Shown here: positions 12,939 to 24,449 of the stretch, in pieces
Layout: every line of letters starts with the position of its first letter
How positions within the stretch are numbered: position 1 is the stretch's first letter
Source: Alopecurus myosuroides
Lineage: Eukaryota > Streptophyta > Magnoliopsida > Poales > Poaceae
Assembly (NCBI GenBank): GCA_028641055.1
Contig: CM054059.1
Location: 48,369,682-48,433,681, forward strand
DNA: 64,000 bases
Direction of reading: 5' to 3'
Position numbers and translations under genes: made by a program
Notes under the pieces: model-generated
What the model was told of the DNA's origin: nothing
Databases searched by the model: none
What the model saw: only the letters and a program-made list of their open reading frames with translations

Positions 12939-14907
12939 GTAGTAGCGGTGGCGTCGCGAACAATAGGAGGATCGTGGACAGTCAGACCGGAGACAAACCG
13001 AAATAGAATCCAGTGGGCTCACATCCCCCGCAATACGAGCGAAACGCCATGGACGATATCGTGGCGCTGGAGCTTGGACCTTAGAGGAAGCTGATGAGTG
13101 CTCAAGGCGTGATGATATCCCTTTCTGCCGAGGTCGAGGTAGCCGAGAGCGTAGGGTGGTGTAGCCGTTGTCGAGGTATCCATGCGAGGGTCGCCGAGGT
13201 TGATGTCGAGTCGGGGTGGTCGGTGTCGAGGCAGCCTCCATGGAGCGCAGGGTGCAAGGAGGCGCCAAGTTAGACATGGGCGCAGTGGTGTTGAGGTAGT
13301 GGTGCGCCTGGAAGAAGACGGTGTTCACGAGGCATCGTGCCGTGTGTGCCAAGGCCGGGGACACATCATGGACGAAGGCACGCATCGGTATTGCCAGCAC
13401 CGGGCATGCATAGACGGGAACCATCACGAAGTGTACGCCATGTCGAAGGGACCAACAGAGAAGAACTCGACGATAGTTGCGGCGCCAGTCGGCGTGGAGT
13501 AGAATGTGCCAATGTCAACCACGACTGTCGTTGTAGATGAAGTGTTCGGGGAGGATGTCGGCGACGCTGCCGCTGAGATGGTGCTGGACGCAGAAGAAGA
13601 GGTGGATGTCGTTGTAGTCGGCGGAACCAGATGCGGCCCGTGGGAAGGCCACGTGGTTGCCGTTAGAAGCGACACAACGGCGGTAGCCTGCGAAGGGCCA
13701 CATCGGTCGTCTGTAAAAGCGCCGCGGCGATGCTCAAAGTATGCGAGCACGAACCCAACATCTCTACAAATACCATGCGTGGACGGTGGCGATCCGGCGC
13801 CTAGGGAGGAGGCGTGATGCATACCACGAAGACGTCAACGCATAGGAACGACGAAGTGGAACAGGTGATGTGGCGCTACGGCTCGGCGAGAGATGAGCGG
13901 CGACATGCGTGTCGGGGCGGCAGAGAAGACCTCGGGGCAGCTTCGTGCCGCGACGCTATGGCCCGAAGGGGTGACAAGGCGGCAGTGCGCCAGTCAGGGT
14001 AGCAACGGGGACGGCCTTGGGACGGCAGAGGGGACCGTTTGCCGCGGCGCTACGGCCCGGAGGGATGATGCAGCAACAACGCCCGGCTTGATGCAGCTGC
14101 AGTGAGAACTAACGGGCGGCGGAGGTGCGGCCCGACGGGGCAACGCAGCGGCAACCAGTTTGCTCGATCGGTGGATAAACGCGCACTCGGGGACGGTCGT
14201 CACAGGAAACTACGGAGGCACTCACAGACGTTGGATGCGCAGCCTGGATGGAACGGATATCAGGCGGGAGGTTGATCAATCTGACCGCTCGTGAGGTGGA
14301 GGATACACCGCTCGGCGTGTAGACGACGACGTGAGGTTGGATATTGGAGTCCGAGCAGCTAATGCAGCGCTGGCGCCAGAGCAGCCAAGGCAGCTCCGAG
14401 CATGAGGCAGCCATGGTGGAAGAGGGGTGGTGGAGGAGTCCCGATAAGAGCAAAGACGACGACGAACGGCACAAGGCGAAGGACGGGCGGAAGTGGCCGT
14501 TAAGGGCTGCCGCATCGCCGAAAGCCGGCGAGGCAGCGAAGATAACAGGCGGACAATGGCCGTTACAGGCCGCCGCGTGGCGCATGTGTCCGCCCTGTCG
14601 GTGAAGAGGCCGATAGTCGTGCCGGTGTCGGAGTAGAGGTGTGCGAGGATTGACGGTGGCGGTGGGCGGCACAAACCGATATTAGATCGGAAAACGAAAA
14701 AAGTAAACATTGGTCAAGACAGCCGGCGAGAAGGAGAAAACCTAGATCAAAGGATCGGGAAAAAGACTCTTTAGAGCAGCCGATCAACAGGACCGACGGA
14801 CGAACCCTACGGGCGGCGCGGCCTCCGGTGGCAATCATGGAGATCGACCGTCCGAGGGGACGGCGCGTTGCGGAAGTGGTCGGCGGTTACTGTTTAGATC
14901 GAGATTA
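12939..14907. other. Interior of the small LTR element, no recognised protein
   Basis: GC-rich sequence with overlapping frames on both strands (for example minus 13822-13424 and 14672-14109). None shows retroviral motifs (zinc knuckle, DTG, DDE, YVDD). The competing frames and low-complexity codons fit noncoding GC-rich DNA or a captured gene piece. I do not assign a function. Confidence 0.4.
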
Positions 14908-14918
14908 GTCTGATACCA
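14908..14918 (-). promoter_or_regulatory. Primer binding site (tRNA-iMet type)
   Basis: On the minus strand TGGTATCAGAC follows the 5' LTR end directly. This complements the 3' end of initiator tRNA-Met, the usual primer for plant LTR elements. Confidence 0.8.
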
Positions 14919-15071
14919 TGTAGAAGCATGAGATTGACGTAATATGTTAGATGTATTATTGAGATTAATGGACGAGTATATATAGGTGTACGTGGTGTCA
15001 TCTTGGAGTACAAGTCAAGTCAGGATCGTATATATACTACCATAAATACGAGTACTTGCCATACTTTAACA
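14919..15071 (-). repeat. 5' LTR of the small element
   Basis: A 153-bp repeat, TG...CA, with a TATATATA stretch near its middle that could be the promoter. It is followed on the minus strand by the primer binding site. Confidence 0.85.
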
Positions 15072-15076
15072 AGTAC

Positions 15077-15637
15077 TATGTGGATGTGGCATGAGAAAAT
15101 AGTCTAGGTGAAAATAGAAAATGGCCCAGAGTGTGATTTTACTCCGTTATGTATCTATTATATCAGACTTCCGATCATCAGCCTGCCATTTTGGGCACTA
15201 ACGTGACGTTCACACTTTGGTCTCTCTGGGCGCCTATATTTTCAAGGAGCTCGCTCAACTCCATCTCACACTTGTCTCTGTCCCCATCCACTTCCCCGAG
15301 CCGTCCATCCTAGGATGGTTCAAGGCGACGTAGGTCCCGGCGATCAAAGATTTTGGGTTTTCAGCCTCGAGATAGTCACCGCTCTCAAAATAATGTCTTT
15401 AACAAGATTATTGTGAGACACAACCAATTCGTGACAGACCTTAGACTTTTACTCTAAAAGGTAAGAATTCGAACTTCACATTTGTTGTCGCCTCCGCTTA
15501 CATACCACTGCCATGATTACTGAAACTCCAAACTAGTTCCTCATCGACCCAATGGCTCCCAGCACCGTTGCGAGTCCTCCAATCTCAGATTCATGCCATT
15601 TTTTGTTTCTAACTTCACCATGAATTTGCCCATGATG
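15077..15637. other. Unassigned segment bordering the truncated Copia copy
   Basis: No supported gene. The last 95 bases (15543-15637) continue the frame of the adjacent gag remnant on the minus strand but no longer match the other Copia copy, so the truncation point of that copy is at about 15638. Confidence 0.4.
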
Positions 15638-15868
15638 GCAACATGGGCAGCAGAACCTACCTCAGCAACCCGAGGACGTGTATCCTTTGCTCTCGCCTTC
15701 TCTTCCACATCAAGAGATCCGATGAGGTCTGAAACGGAAAACTCATGTCTCTTGTGTTTCAGAGAAGTAGCAAAGGTGCTCCATGAAGATGGACGCTTAG
15801 CAATAATGCCTCCGGCCACAAATTTGTCCGGTAACATACACTTAAAGTGCTCAAATTCTTAGCGAGTG
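15638..15868 (-). pseudogene. Copia gag fragment, left part of the copy split by the 8.6-kb element
   Basis: The minus-strand protein (GGIIAKRPSSWSTF, then EFSVSDLIGSLDVEEKARAK) is nearly the same as part of the gag encoded at about 29660-29890. It continues at 24450 on the other side of the inserted element, where the interrupted GACTG/TATCTC junction resumes. At 15638 the match to the fuller copy stops. Confidence 0.85.
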
Positions 15869-15873
15869 ACTGT

Positions 15874-18800
15874 TGTGACGCACCGAGATCGGGCACTATG
15901 CAGATTTCAGCATTTCCGCCAAAATCCACATAATAACCGATTTCAGGTTGCCACTTGTGATAACGTTACAACAGTTCACGAATATTCCGCAACAACAACA
16001 GAAAAGATATATACAAGACGACTCAAACGAGTCAAGGATACAACTGATACAATACAAATATCCAAATGACAACGGAAGAAACAACATAGTGTCCGACTAC
16101 GGACAAGATACAAATTGGACCAAGAGTCCTGAAGATAACCGATGGAGTCCAAATCCCTGCCCAGGCCAAGCCGGAGGGATTCCCAAGCTAACGTCGTCAG
16201 ACTTCAAATCTGTTGACTGCAATGTGGAATATGCAGCCACGAAAAGGATTCGTGGGTCAGTACTGTTAAGTACTGGCAAGTGGATAAACCATACTCACAG
16301 GATACCAGCGTAACCAATCATCACAAGATACAAATACTTTGGGTACAACGGAAGGAAGGGGTTATTGCAAAGAAGCGCCAGCGGGCAGCACTAACAAACT
16401 AAAGATACGCGCTACAACTTCCGGCTATTAGAGATGGATAAGAGAGCGCGACAAAACCAACTACAACTACTCAACAAACAATACCCATCCAATGTTACCC
16501 CCTACTAAGGAAGCAACCCAAGGAAACTCACACTGTTGAATAATGAAGGTTCAGCTTATTGTGACAATATGCCTATTACTAGTCAAGTTATTATCAATTA
16601 GGTGTAAGTTGTCTGAGTACTTGTTAGCCAGCACTTTCACCAAGTCGTCACATAACCGCGGACAACACGGCTTCTCGAGAAGATTCATCCCTGCAGGATG
16701 CGCTACAGTACCCGTACACACTCAAGCCACCAACTAAAACTCAGGTTGGCTCGACACGACCCAAACCGTCTCTACAACCCATCCTAGGAGCCACGGAGCT
16801 ATAGGTCCCGGCCAGTCCGACCTAACCTAAGCGCAAGGGTGAAAACCACACCCCCCGGCACCACAGGCCTCGCCCTATATGCATCATCATCATAACCATC
16901 ATAATCATCATCAACCATGGGGGCGCCTCCCATTATGCATATGAGCAAATGGAACACCCGAACTAAGTGTGGCTCTTCGGACAAGCTGCAAATCAGGTCT
17001 AAGTCGAGGGGGGTCCCATACTACCTCCCGGATGCGGTTAGCGCGCTCATCATGGATCAATGGACAAGACTCTTTTCCTAAGTTCGACACCAGCATGCTC
17101 CAAAACCACGCCGGGCCTCCTGCCGGTGCTTTATCATCAAATTATTTTTACCCCAAACATTAACATGTTGTTGATTAAATTGAAACCCAACTACCAACTA
17201 AACAGGTGATATGAAAAAGGACAACAAGACTCGAGCGCAAACAACACTAAGCATGCAACTACGACACGAGGGCCAACAAGGTAAACAAGCAACAGTTGAT
17301 AGGAAGGGGAAGGAAGGCTATATCATGGCTGCAAGGTAAACATATGATAGGATCGAGACATAAGCATCGAAAATACTAGGCTAGCATAAAGACAACGGAA
17401 AGAATCGGTAACAAGTGATGAAAGGCAGCCATAGGTAGCAAGTGAGTATACTTGCCTGGAATCCAGCAAGTAGAGGTACATCCACAGAACTTGGCGATGC
17501 TCACATCATCTCAACGTCCTATCCGCGAAGAAGCAACGAACTAGAACGAACACCGGATGCAACAATTACTACTACGGCAAAAGATTCAGCATGATCCTAT
17601 TTTATATGCATGACAAGTTAAAGGGTGCATCAAAATAAACTAAAGGACACAAGGAACAATTTAAATGGGCCCATATGCAATTTGAGTTGCATTTGGAAAA
17701 TCACATATGCATTAATAGTTGTTTAATTGAACTACAAATAAACATTGAGTTAAAGTAGATTAAATGCAACATAATTGATGAAAACAGAAGGTAAACAACA
17801 TTAGCTTAAATTTGATATGTTGTTTACCAAGTTTGGAATTTTATTTGTTAAGTTATGAACTTTGGCATTTTAAATGATTTAAACAAACATTTATTGTTTT
17901 CACCAATTTTAAATGTTCAAAACATATAACAAAATCTATATTTGGAAAGAACACAAAATTTTAGATGGAATACATATTTCATTTGTTGAATTTGGATTTT
18001 AGATGAGGAAGTTATTAAATTGACAATTTTAATGCATTAATTAATAAATAGTTGTTTTCAGCAATTTAAATTGTTGAAAACAGAAAACAAAGTTGATATT
18101 TGGAAAGCTTATTCAATTCTGCATGGAAAACATATTTTACATGTTGGAATTGGATTTGAATTGCCCAAGTTATGAATTTTGCAATTTAAAAGGTTTAACT
18201 AAAGCATTGAATTATTGCACCACTTTTAATTAGGAAAAACAGTAAACAAATTGTATTGAAAAGGTTGAAAACATGTAGCAAATGTTTCACTGACATTTTG
18301 AGCTATTAAACATAATTTTTGGATCATTATTGAATTTATTATGCATTTTTCCATAACCATTTTTATTCTGCCCTTTTTAGTAAACAGAGGGAAACATGTT
18401 CAAAATTAATTCAATTGTGACCAAATAAAATACCAATGTGTAGAGTTTGTTACGACAAATTTTTAGAGCCCAAGTTTGCTCAAATTGGGTGAACAAAACT
18501 CAAGTTATGAATTCCCAAAGTTTCCAATTTTTATTGCATTTTCTGTATTTAATTATTTAGTGCAAAATTTATTACAGGAAGATGTTGCAACTTTGTGACT
18601 AATAGAAAGAGCACAAGATTCTGAATCCACAGAAACTTGAATCATTGAAATTGGAGCAATTTTCAATTTGTTATGGATTTTACAAATAAAGCCTGAGATC
18701 TGTTTTTCTGGATTTCGGGCAAAAAAAGAAAAAAGCCGAAAAAGGGGTGGCTTTTGCTACGGGTGGGATTCGAACTCGGGGCTCCAGGGAGTGCGGATAG

Positions 18801-19913
18801 GTGCGCAGCCACTGGGCTACTGCTGCGGTTTGTGAACACATACAGAACTGAAGAAAGTTAAAGGGTAACAGCGACGGAATCTGGCGAAACTGAACACCAG
18901 ATCTCTGTTCTGCACGGGACGGTGACAGATATAGGCGTACGGTGGCGACCTGCAGCGACACGGTGACTCCACCGCTCGATGGCGGGCACCCAGAGCACGA
19001 GGAGAGGTAGGGGAGAGGTCCCAGAAGGTTTCCTCACCGTGGGGAAGGCTGGGGGCGGCCGGAGGCGCTGTAGATGAGGAAGACGACGGCGACCGTGGCC
19101 ATGACGTGCTTGTGGACGGAGGAGGAAGATGGCCATGGCGGGGCTGTTCAGAACGTCCTCGGGTGCCGATCTTCGGCGTCGAGGATGAGGACGGCGAGGC
19201 GATTCCATTCCCATCCTCGGACGCCCTTGCCGGCGACCATGTCCTCGCCTCCTTGAGCTTCCAACTCCGGTCATGGAGGTGGGGTGGTGGGTGAAGAAAA
19301 GAGAAACAGAGAAGAGGAGGAAGGGGGCGGCGGCTGGAAGAAGGGAAGGAGAGGGAGAGGGAGGCTAGGGTTAGGGTTGTGGAGGAGGGGAGGGGTAGAT
19401 AAGGAGGAGGGAAGGTGGAGCAAGTGGGTGCGGTGGTCTGCTTTGGTGAAAACGACAGGAGGGGATCACGTCCTCCTCGTGCCTGTACGGATGGAGGAAG
19501 GAGAAGGGCTGGGGTGGGCTGGTTTGGTGGGCCTGGTGGGCTGCTCTCTCTCTCTCACTCAAACATTTTTTTTGTAAAAGAATAGGAAGAGAGAAATAGT
19601 AATTAGAGGGGTTTTTGGTGTTAGAAAATGCCAAAGTAAATTGCTGTGGTTTTGTAATTGCAAATGCACGAGTGCACCAAAGTTTGTTTTCAAACTTTCA
19701 AAAGTTTTGTTGCACTTTGAAATTTGAAAGAGTTTGGGAGAAAAAAAAATCACATTAGTTGAATTAATTCAAATTTGAACAAGTGAAGGGTTTGAAACTT
19801 TTGAATTGGTTTGGGAAACAAGTGCAATGTCATGATGCAATGCAATGCAATGCCAAAAGAAAAAAAAACAATCAACTTCTAATTGGGGGGAAAAAAATCC
19901 CCCGGGTGTTACA
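15874..19913 (-). repeat. 3' LTR (4040 bp) of the LARD-like element
   Basis: This LTR is collinear with 20411-24449 over its whole length. It contains a (CAT)n-rich patch (about 16878-16920), long AT-rich tracts (17690-18700), the tRNA-like segment (18757-18825) and a GC-rich purine-rich block (19270-19560). The frames inside repeat identically in both LTRs and look noncoding. Confidence 0.93.
18757..18825 (-). other. tRNA-like segment in the 3' LTR
   Basis: On the minus strand 18819-18809 is TAGCCCAGTGG, which fits the pol III A box, and 18776-18766 is AGTTCGAATCC, which fits the B box, with 32 nt between. The flanks resemble tRNA arms (CCCGAGTTCGAATCCCACC). It lies on the same strand as the element. 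It may be a degenerate tRNA or an internal pol III promoter. Confidence 0.65.
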
Positions 19914-20397
19914 GACGACACCACTAACAAGGGATTGCGCCCTCGCAATCCACCCAAGGCAAGGGGAAGAGAGGTGTCAACTACGGAGTCTTCGTGCTGC
20001 GGTTGATTTCCCGGGTCAGTGGGCGGATCTCTTCTTCTCGACACCACTAACAAGAGATTGTTGCTCGGAGTGACGACGATGTTCTTCCACTGAGAACCTT
20101 CCGAAGATCGAACCTATTAGGTTTAAAGGCTAAGAGAACGTCCACCCACGTAGGATCCTAACACTTTGAAAGATAGATAAGAGAGGAGACTCCAAAACAA
20201 ATAAGATAGAAGGAGAAATAGAATAGAGATAAGGAGAAAACAAGAATCCTATTGAGAGGTTTCCAAAACAGGTTTTGCACAAATAGTTTTTGACACTCTA
20301 GAAACACGACCGTTAGCGAGGTTATCCTACAGGCTTTGCGGACCCGTTGCTTCGATAACCATTCGTATCGAAACAACTTTGGGAATCGGAAACCCTA
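19914..20397 (-). other. Interior of the LARD-like element
   Basis: 484 bp with no coding frame of note. A 15-base motif, GACACCACTAACAAG, occurs at about 19917 and again at about 20040, so part of the interior may itself be duplicated. Confidence 0.6.
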
Positions 20398-20408
20398 CTC
20401 TGATACCA
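20398..20408 (-). promoter_or_regulatory. Primer binding site (tRNA-iMet type) of the LARD-like element
   Basis: On the minus strand TGGTATCAGAG lies two bases from the end of the 5' LTR. No clear polypurine tract is visible at the other end (19914-19930), where the minus strand reads GTTAGTGGTGTCGTC. Confidence 0.85.
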
Positions 20409-20410
20409 TT

Positions 20411-23400
20411 TGTGACGCACCGAGATCGGGCACTATGCAGATTTCAGCATTTCCGCCAAAATCCACATAATAACCGATTTCAGGTTGCCACTTGTGATAA
20501 CGTTACAACAGTTCACGAATATTCCGCAACAACAACAGAAAAGATATATACAAGACGACTCAAACGAGTCAAGGATACAATGATACAATACAAATATCCA
20601 AATGACAACGGAAGAAACAACATAGTGTCCGACTACGGACAAGATACAAATTGGACCAAGAGTCCTGAAGATAACCGATGGCGTCCAAATCCCTGCCCAG
20701 GCCAAGCCGGAGGGATTCCCAAGCTAACGTCGTCAGACTTCAAACCTGTTGACTGCAATGTGGAATATGCAGCCACGAAAAGGATTCGTGGGTCAGTACT
20801 GTTAAGTACTGGCAAGTGGATAAACCATACTCACAGGATACCAGCGTAACCAATCGTCACAAGATACAAATACTTTGGGTACAACGGAAGGAAGGGGTTA
20901 TTGCAAAGAAGCGGCAGCGGGCAACACTAACAAACTAAAGATACACGCTACACCTTCCGGCTATTAGAGAGGGATAAGAGAGCGCGACAAAACCAACTAC
21001 AACTACTCACCAAACAATACCCATCCAATGTTACCCCCTACTAAGGAAGCAACCCAAGGAAACTCACACTGTTGAATAATGAAGGTTCAGCTTATTGTGA
21101 CAATATGCCTATTACTAGTCAAGTTATTATCAATTAGGTGTAAGTTGTCTGAGTACTTGTTAGCCAGCACTTTCACCAAGTCGTCACATAACCGCGGACA
21201 ACACGGCTTCTCGAGAAGATTCATCCCTGCAGGGTGCGCTACAGTACCCGTACACACTCAAGCCACCAACTAAAACTCAGTTTGGCTCGACACGACCCAA
21301 ACCGTCTCTACAACCCATCCTAGGAGCCACGGAGCTATAAGGTCCCGGCCAGTCCGACCTAACCTAAGCGCAAGGGTGAAAACCACACCCCCCGGCACCA
21401 CAGGCCTCGCCCTATATGCATCATCATCATAACCATCATAATCATCATCAACCATGGGGGCGCCTCCCATTATGCATATGAGCAAATGGAACACCCGAAC
21501 TAAGTGTGGCTCTTCGGACAAGCTGCAAATCAGGTCTAAGTCGAGGGGGGTCCCATACTACCTCCCGGATGCGGTTAGCGCGCTCATCATGGATCAATGG
21601 ACAAGACTCTTTTCCTAAGTTCGACACCAGCAGGCTCCAAAACCACGCCGGGCCTCCTGCCGGTGCCTTATCATCAAATTATTTTTACCCCAAACATTAA
21701 CATGTTGTTGATTAAATTGAAACCCAACTACCAACTAAACAGGTGATATGAAAAAGGACAACAAGACTCGAGCGCAAACAACACTAAGCATGCAACTACG
21801 ACACGAAGGCCAACAAGGTAAACAAGCAACAGTTGATAGGAAGTTGAAGGAAGGCTATATCATGGCTGCAAGGTAAACATATGATAGGATCGAGACACAA
21901 GCATCGAAAATACTAGGCTAGCATAAAGACAACGGAAAGAATCGGTAACAAGTGATGAAAGGCAGCCATAGGTAGCAAGTGAGTATACTTGCCTGGAATC
22001 CAGCAAGTAGAGGTACATCCGCAGAACTTGGCGATGCTCACATCATCTCAACGTCCTATCCGCGAAGAAGCAACGAACTAGAACGAACACCGGATGCAAC
22101 AATTACTACTACGGCAAAAGATCCAGCATGATCCTATTTTATATGCATGACAAGTTAAAGGGTGCATCAAAATAAACTAAAGGACACAAGGAACAATTTA
22201 AATGGGCCCATATGCAATTTGAGTTGCATTTGGAAAATCCCATATGCATTAATAGTTGCTTAATTGAACTACAAATAAACATTGAGTTAAAGTGGATTAA
22301 ATGCAACATAATTGATGAAAACAGAAGGTAAACAACATTAGCTTCAATTTGATATGTTGTTTACCAAGTTTGGAATTTTATTTGTTAAGTTATGAACTTT
22401 GGCATTTTAAATGATTTAAACAAACATTTGTTGTTTTCACCAATTTTAAATGTTCAAAACAGATAACAAAATTTATATTTGGAAAGAACACAAAATTTTA
22501 GATGGAATACATATTTCATTTGTTGAATTTGGATTTTAGATGAGCAAGTTATTAAATTGACAATTTTAATGCATTCATTAAGAAATAGTTGTTTTCAGCA
22601 ATTTAAATTGTTCAAAACAGAAAACAAAATTGATATTTGGAAAGCTTATTCAATTTTGCATGGAAAACATATTTTACATGTTGGAATTGGATTTGAATTG
22701 CCCAAGTTATGAATTTTGCAATTTAAAAGGTTTAACTAAAGCTTTGAATTATTGCACCACTTTTAATTAGGAAAAACAGTAAACAAATTGTATTGAAAAG
22801 GTTGAAAACATGTAGCAAATGTTTCACTGACATTTTGAGCTATTAAACATAATTTTTGGATCATTATTGAATTTATTATGCATTTTTCCATAACCATTTT
22901 TATTTTGCCCTTTTTAGTAAACAGAGGGAAACATGTTCAAAATTAATTCAATTGTGACCAAATAAAATACCAATGTGTAGAGTTTGTTAAGACAAATTTT
23001 TAGAGCCCAAGTTTGCTCAAATTGGGTGAACAGAACTCAAGTTATGAATTCCCAAAGTTTCCAATTTTTATTGCATTTTCTGTATTTAATTATTTAGTGC
23101 AAAATTTATTACAGGAACATGTTGCAACTTTGTGACTAATAGAAAGAGCACAAGATTCTGAATCCACAGAAACTTGAATCATTGAAATTGGAGCAATTTT
23201 CAATTTGTTATGGATTTTACAAATAAAGCCTCAGATCTGTTTTTCTGGATTTCGGGCAAAAAAAGAAAAAGGCCGAAAAAGGGGTGGCTTTTGCTACGGG
23301 TGGGATTCGAACTCCGGGCTCCAGGGAGTGCGGATCGGTGCGCAGCCACTGGGCTGCTGCTGCGGTTTGTGAACACATACAGAACTGAAGAAAGTTAAAG

Positions 23401-24449
23401 GGTAACAGCGACGGAATCAGACGAAACTAAACACCAGATCTCTGTTCTGCACGGGACGGTGACAGACATAGGCGGACAGTGGCTACCTGCAGCGACACGG
23501 CGACTCCACCGCTCGATGGCGGGCACCCAGAGCACGAGGGGAGGTAGGGGAGAGGTCCCAGAAGGTTTCCTCACCGTGGGGAAGGCTGGGGGCGGCCGGA
23601 GGCGCTGTAGATGAGGAAGACGACGGCGACCGTGGCCATGACGTGCTTGTGGACGGAGGAGGAAGATGGCCATGGCGGGGCTGTTCAGAACATCCTCGGG
23701 TGCCGATCTTCGGCGTGGAGGATGAGGACGGCGAGGCGATTCCATTCCCATCCTCGGACGCCCTTGCCGGCGACCATGTCCTCGCCTCCTTGAGCTTCCA
23801 ACTCCGGTCATGGAGGTGGGGTGGTGGGTGAAGAAAAGAGAAACAGAGAAGAGGAGGAAGGGGGCGGCGGCTGGAAGAAGGGAAGGAGAGGGAGAGGGAG
23901 GCTAGGGTTAGGGTTGTGGAGGAGGGGAGGGGTAGATAAGGAGGAGGGAAGGTGGAGCAGGTGGGTGCGGTGGTCTGCTTTGGTGAAAACGACAGGAGGG
24001 GATCACGTCCTCCTCGTGCCTGTACGGATGGAGGAAGGAGAAAGGCTGGGGTGGGCTGGTTTGGTGGGCCTGGTGGGCTGCTCTCTCTCTCTCTCTCACT
24101 CAAACATTTTTTTGTAAAAGAATAGGAAGAGAGAAATAGTAATTAGAGGGGTTTTTGGTGTCAGAAAATGCCAAAGTAAATTGCTGTGGTTTTGTAATTG
24201 CAAATGCACGAGTGCACCAAAGTTTGTTTTCAAACTTTCAAAAGTTTTGTTGCACTTTGAAATTTGAAAGAGTTTGGGAGAAAAAAAATCACATTAGTTG
24301 AATTAACTCAAATTTGAACAAGTGAAGGGTTTGAAACTTTTGAATTGGTTTGGGAAACAAGTGCAATGTCATGATGCAATGCAATGCAATGCCAAAAGAA
24401 AAAAAACAATCAACTTCTAATTGGGGGGAAAAATCCCCCGGGTGTTACA
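20411..24449 (-). repeat. 5' LTR (4039 bp) of the LARD-like element
   Basis: The partner of 15874-19913, differing by scattered single-base changes and small indels (for example a 3-base difference near 20578 against 16035). On the minus strand it starts TGTAACACCCGGGGGA and ends before the primer site. Confidence 0.93.
23294..23362 (-). other. tRNA-like segment in the 5' LTR
   Basis: The copy of 18757-18825 in the other LTR. The B box at 23313-23303 is unchanged. The A box at 23356-23346 reads CAGCCCAGTGG, one base off consensus. Confidence 0.65.

Larger units (their letters stand above)
12779..15071 (-). mobile_element. Small non-autonomous LTR retrotransposon
   Basis: The element has short LTRs at 12779-12929 and 14919-15071 (both TG...CA), a primer site next to the right LTR and a polypurine tract next to the left LTR, which fixes the minus orientation. 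The target duplication AGTAC is perfect (12774-12778 and 15072-15076). The 1989-bp interior has no gag or pol frame. It is GC-rich and open in several frames, so it carries either decayed gag-like or captured host sequence. Trans-mobilisation by a Copia element is inferred from the tRNA-Met-type primer site and the LTR size. Confidence 0.9.
15874..24449 (-). mobile_element. LTR element with 4.04-kb LTRs and only 0.5 kb between them (LARD-like)
   Basis: Two nearly identical LTRs (15874-19913 and 20411-24449) surround a 497-bp interior. Ends are TGTGACGCACC...GGGTGTTACA on the plus strand. The target duplication ACTGT (15869-15873 and 24450-24454) is perfect, and the flanks rejoin into the gag sequence seen intact near 29890. 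A tRNA-iMet primer site beside the right LTR fixes the minus orientation. No gag or pol is present, so movement must have depended on an autonomous Gypsy partner (inference). The very small number of LTR differences points to a recent insertion. Confidence 0.93.

Noticed and set aside
16799..16984. Frame with Asp/Tyr repeats (DDDYDGYDDDAY) in the LTRs
   Set aside because: Comes from a CAT/ATC trinucleotide patch; no gene context.
19365..19380. TAGGGTTAGGG in the LTR purine-rich block, also at about 23905
   Set aside because: Two units only and present in both LTRs; part of a low-complexity purine tract.
23483..24103. 206-residue Pro/Ser-rich frame on the minus strand inside the LTR
   Set aside because: Broken in the other LTR copy and low complexity; not a gene.
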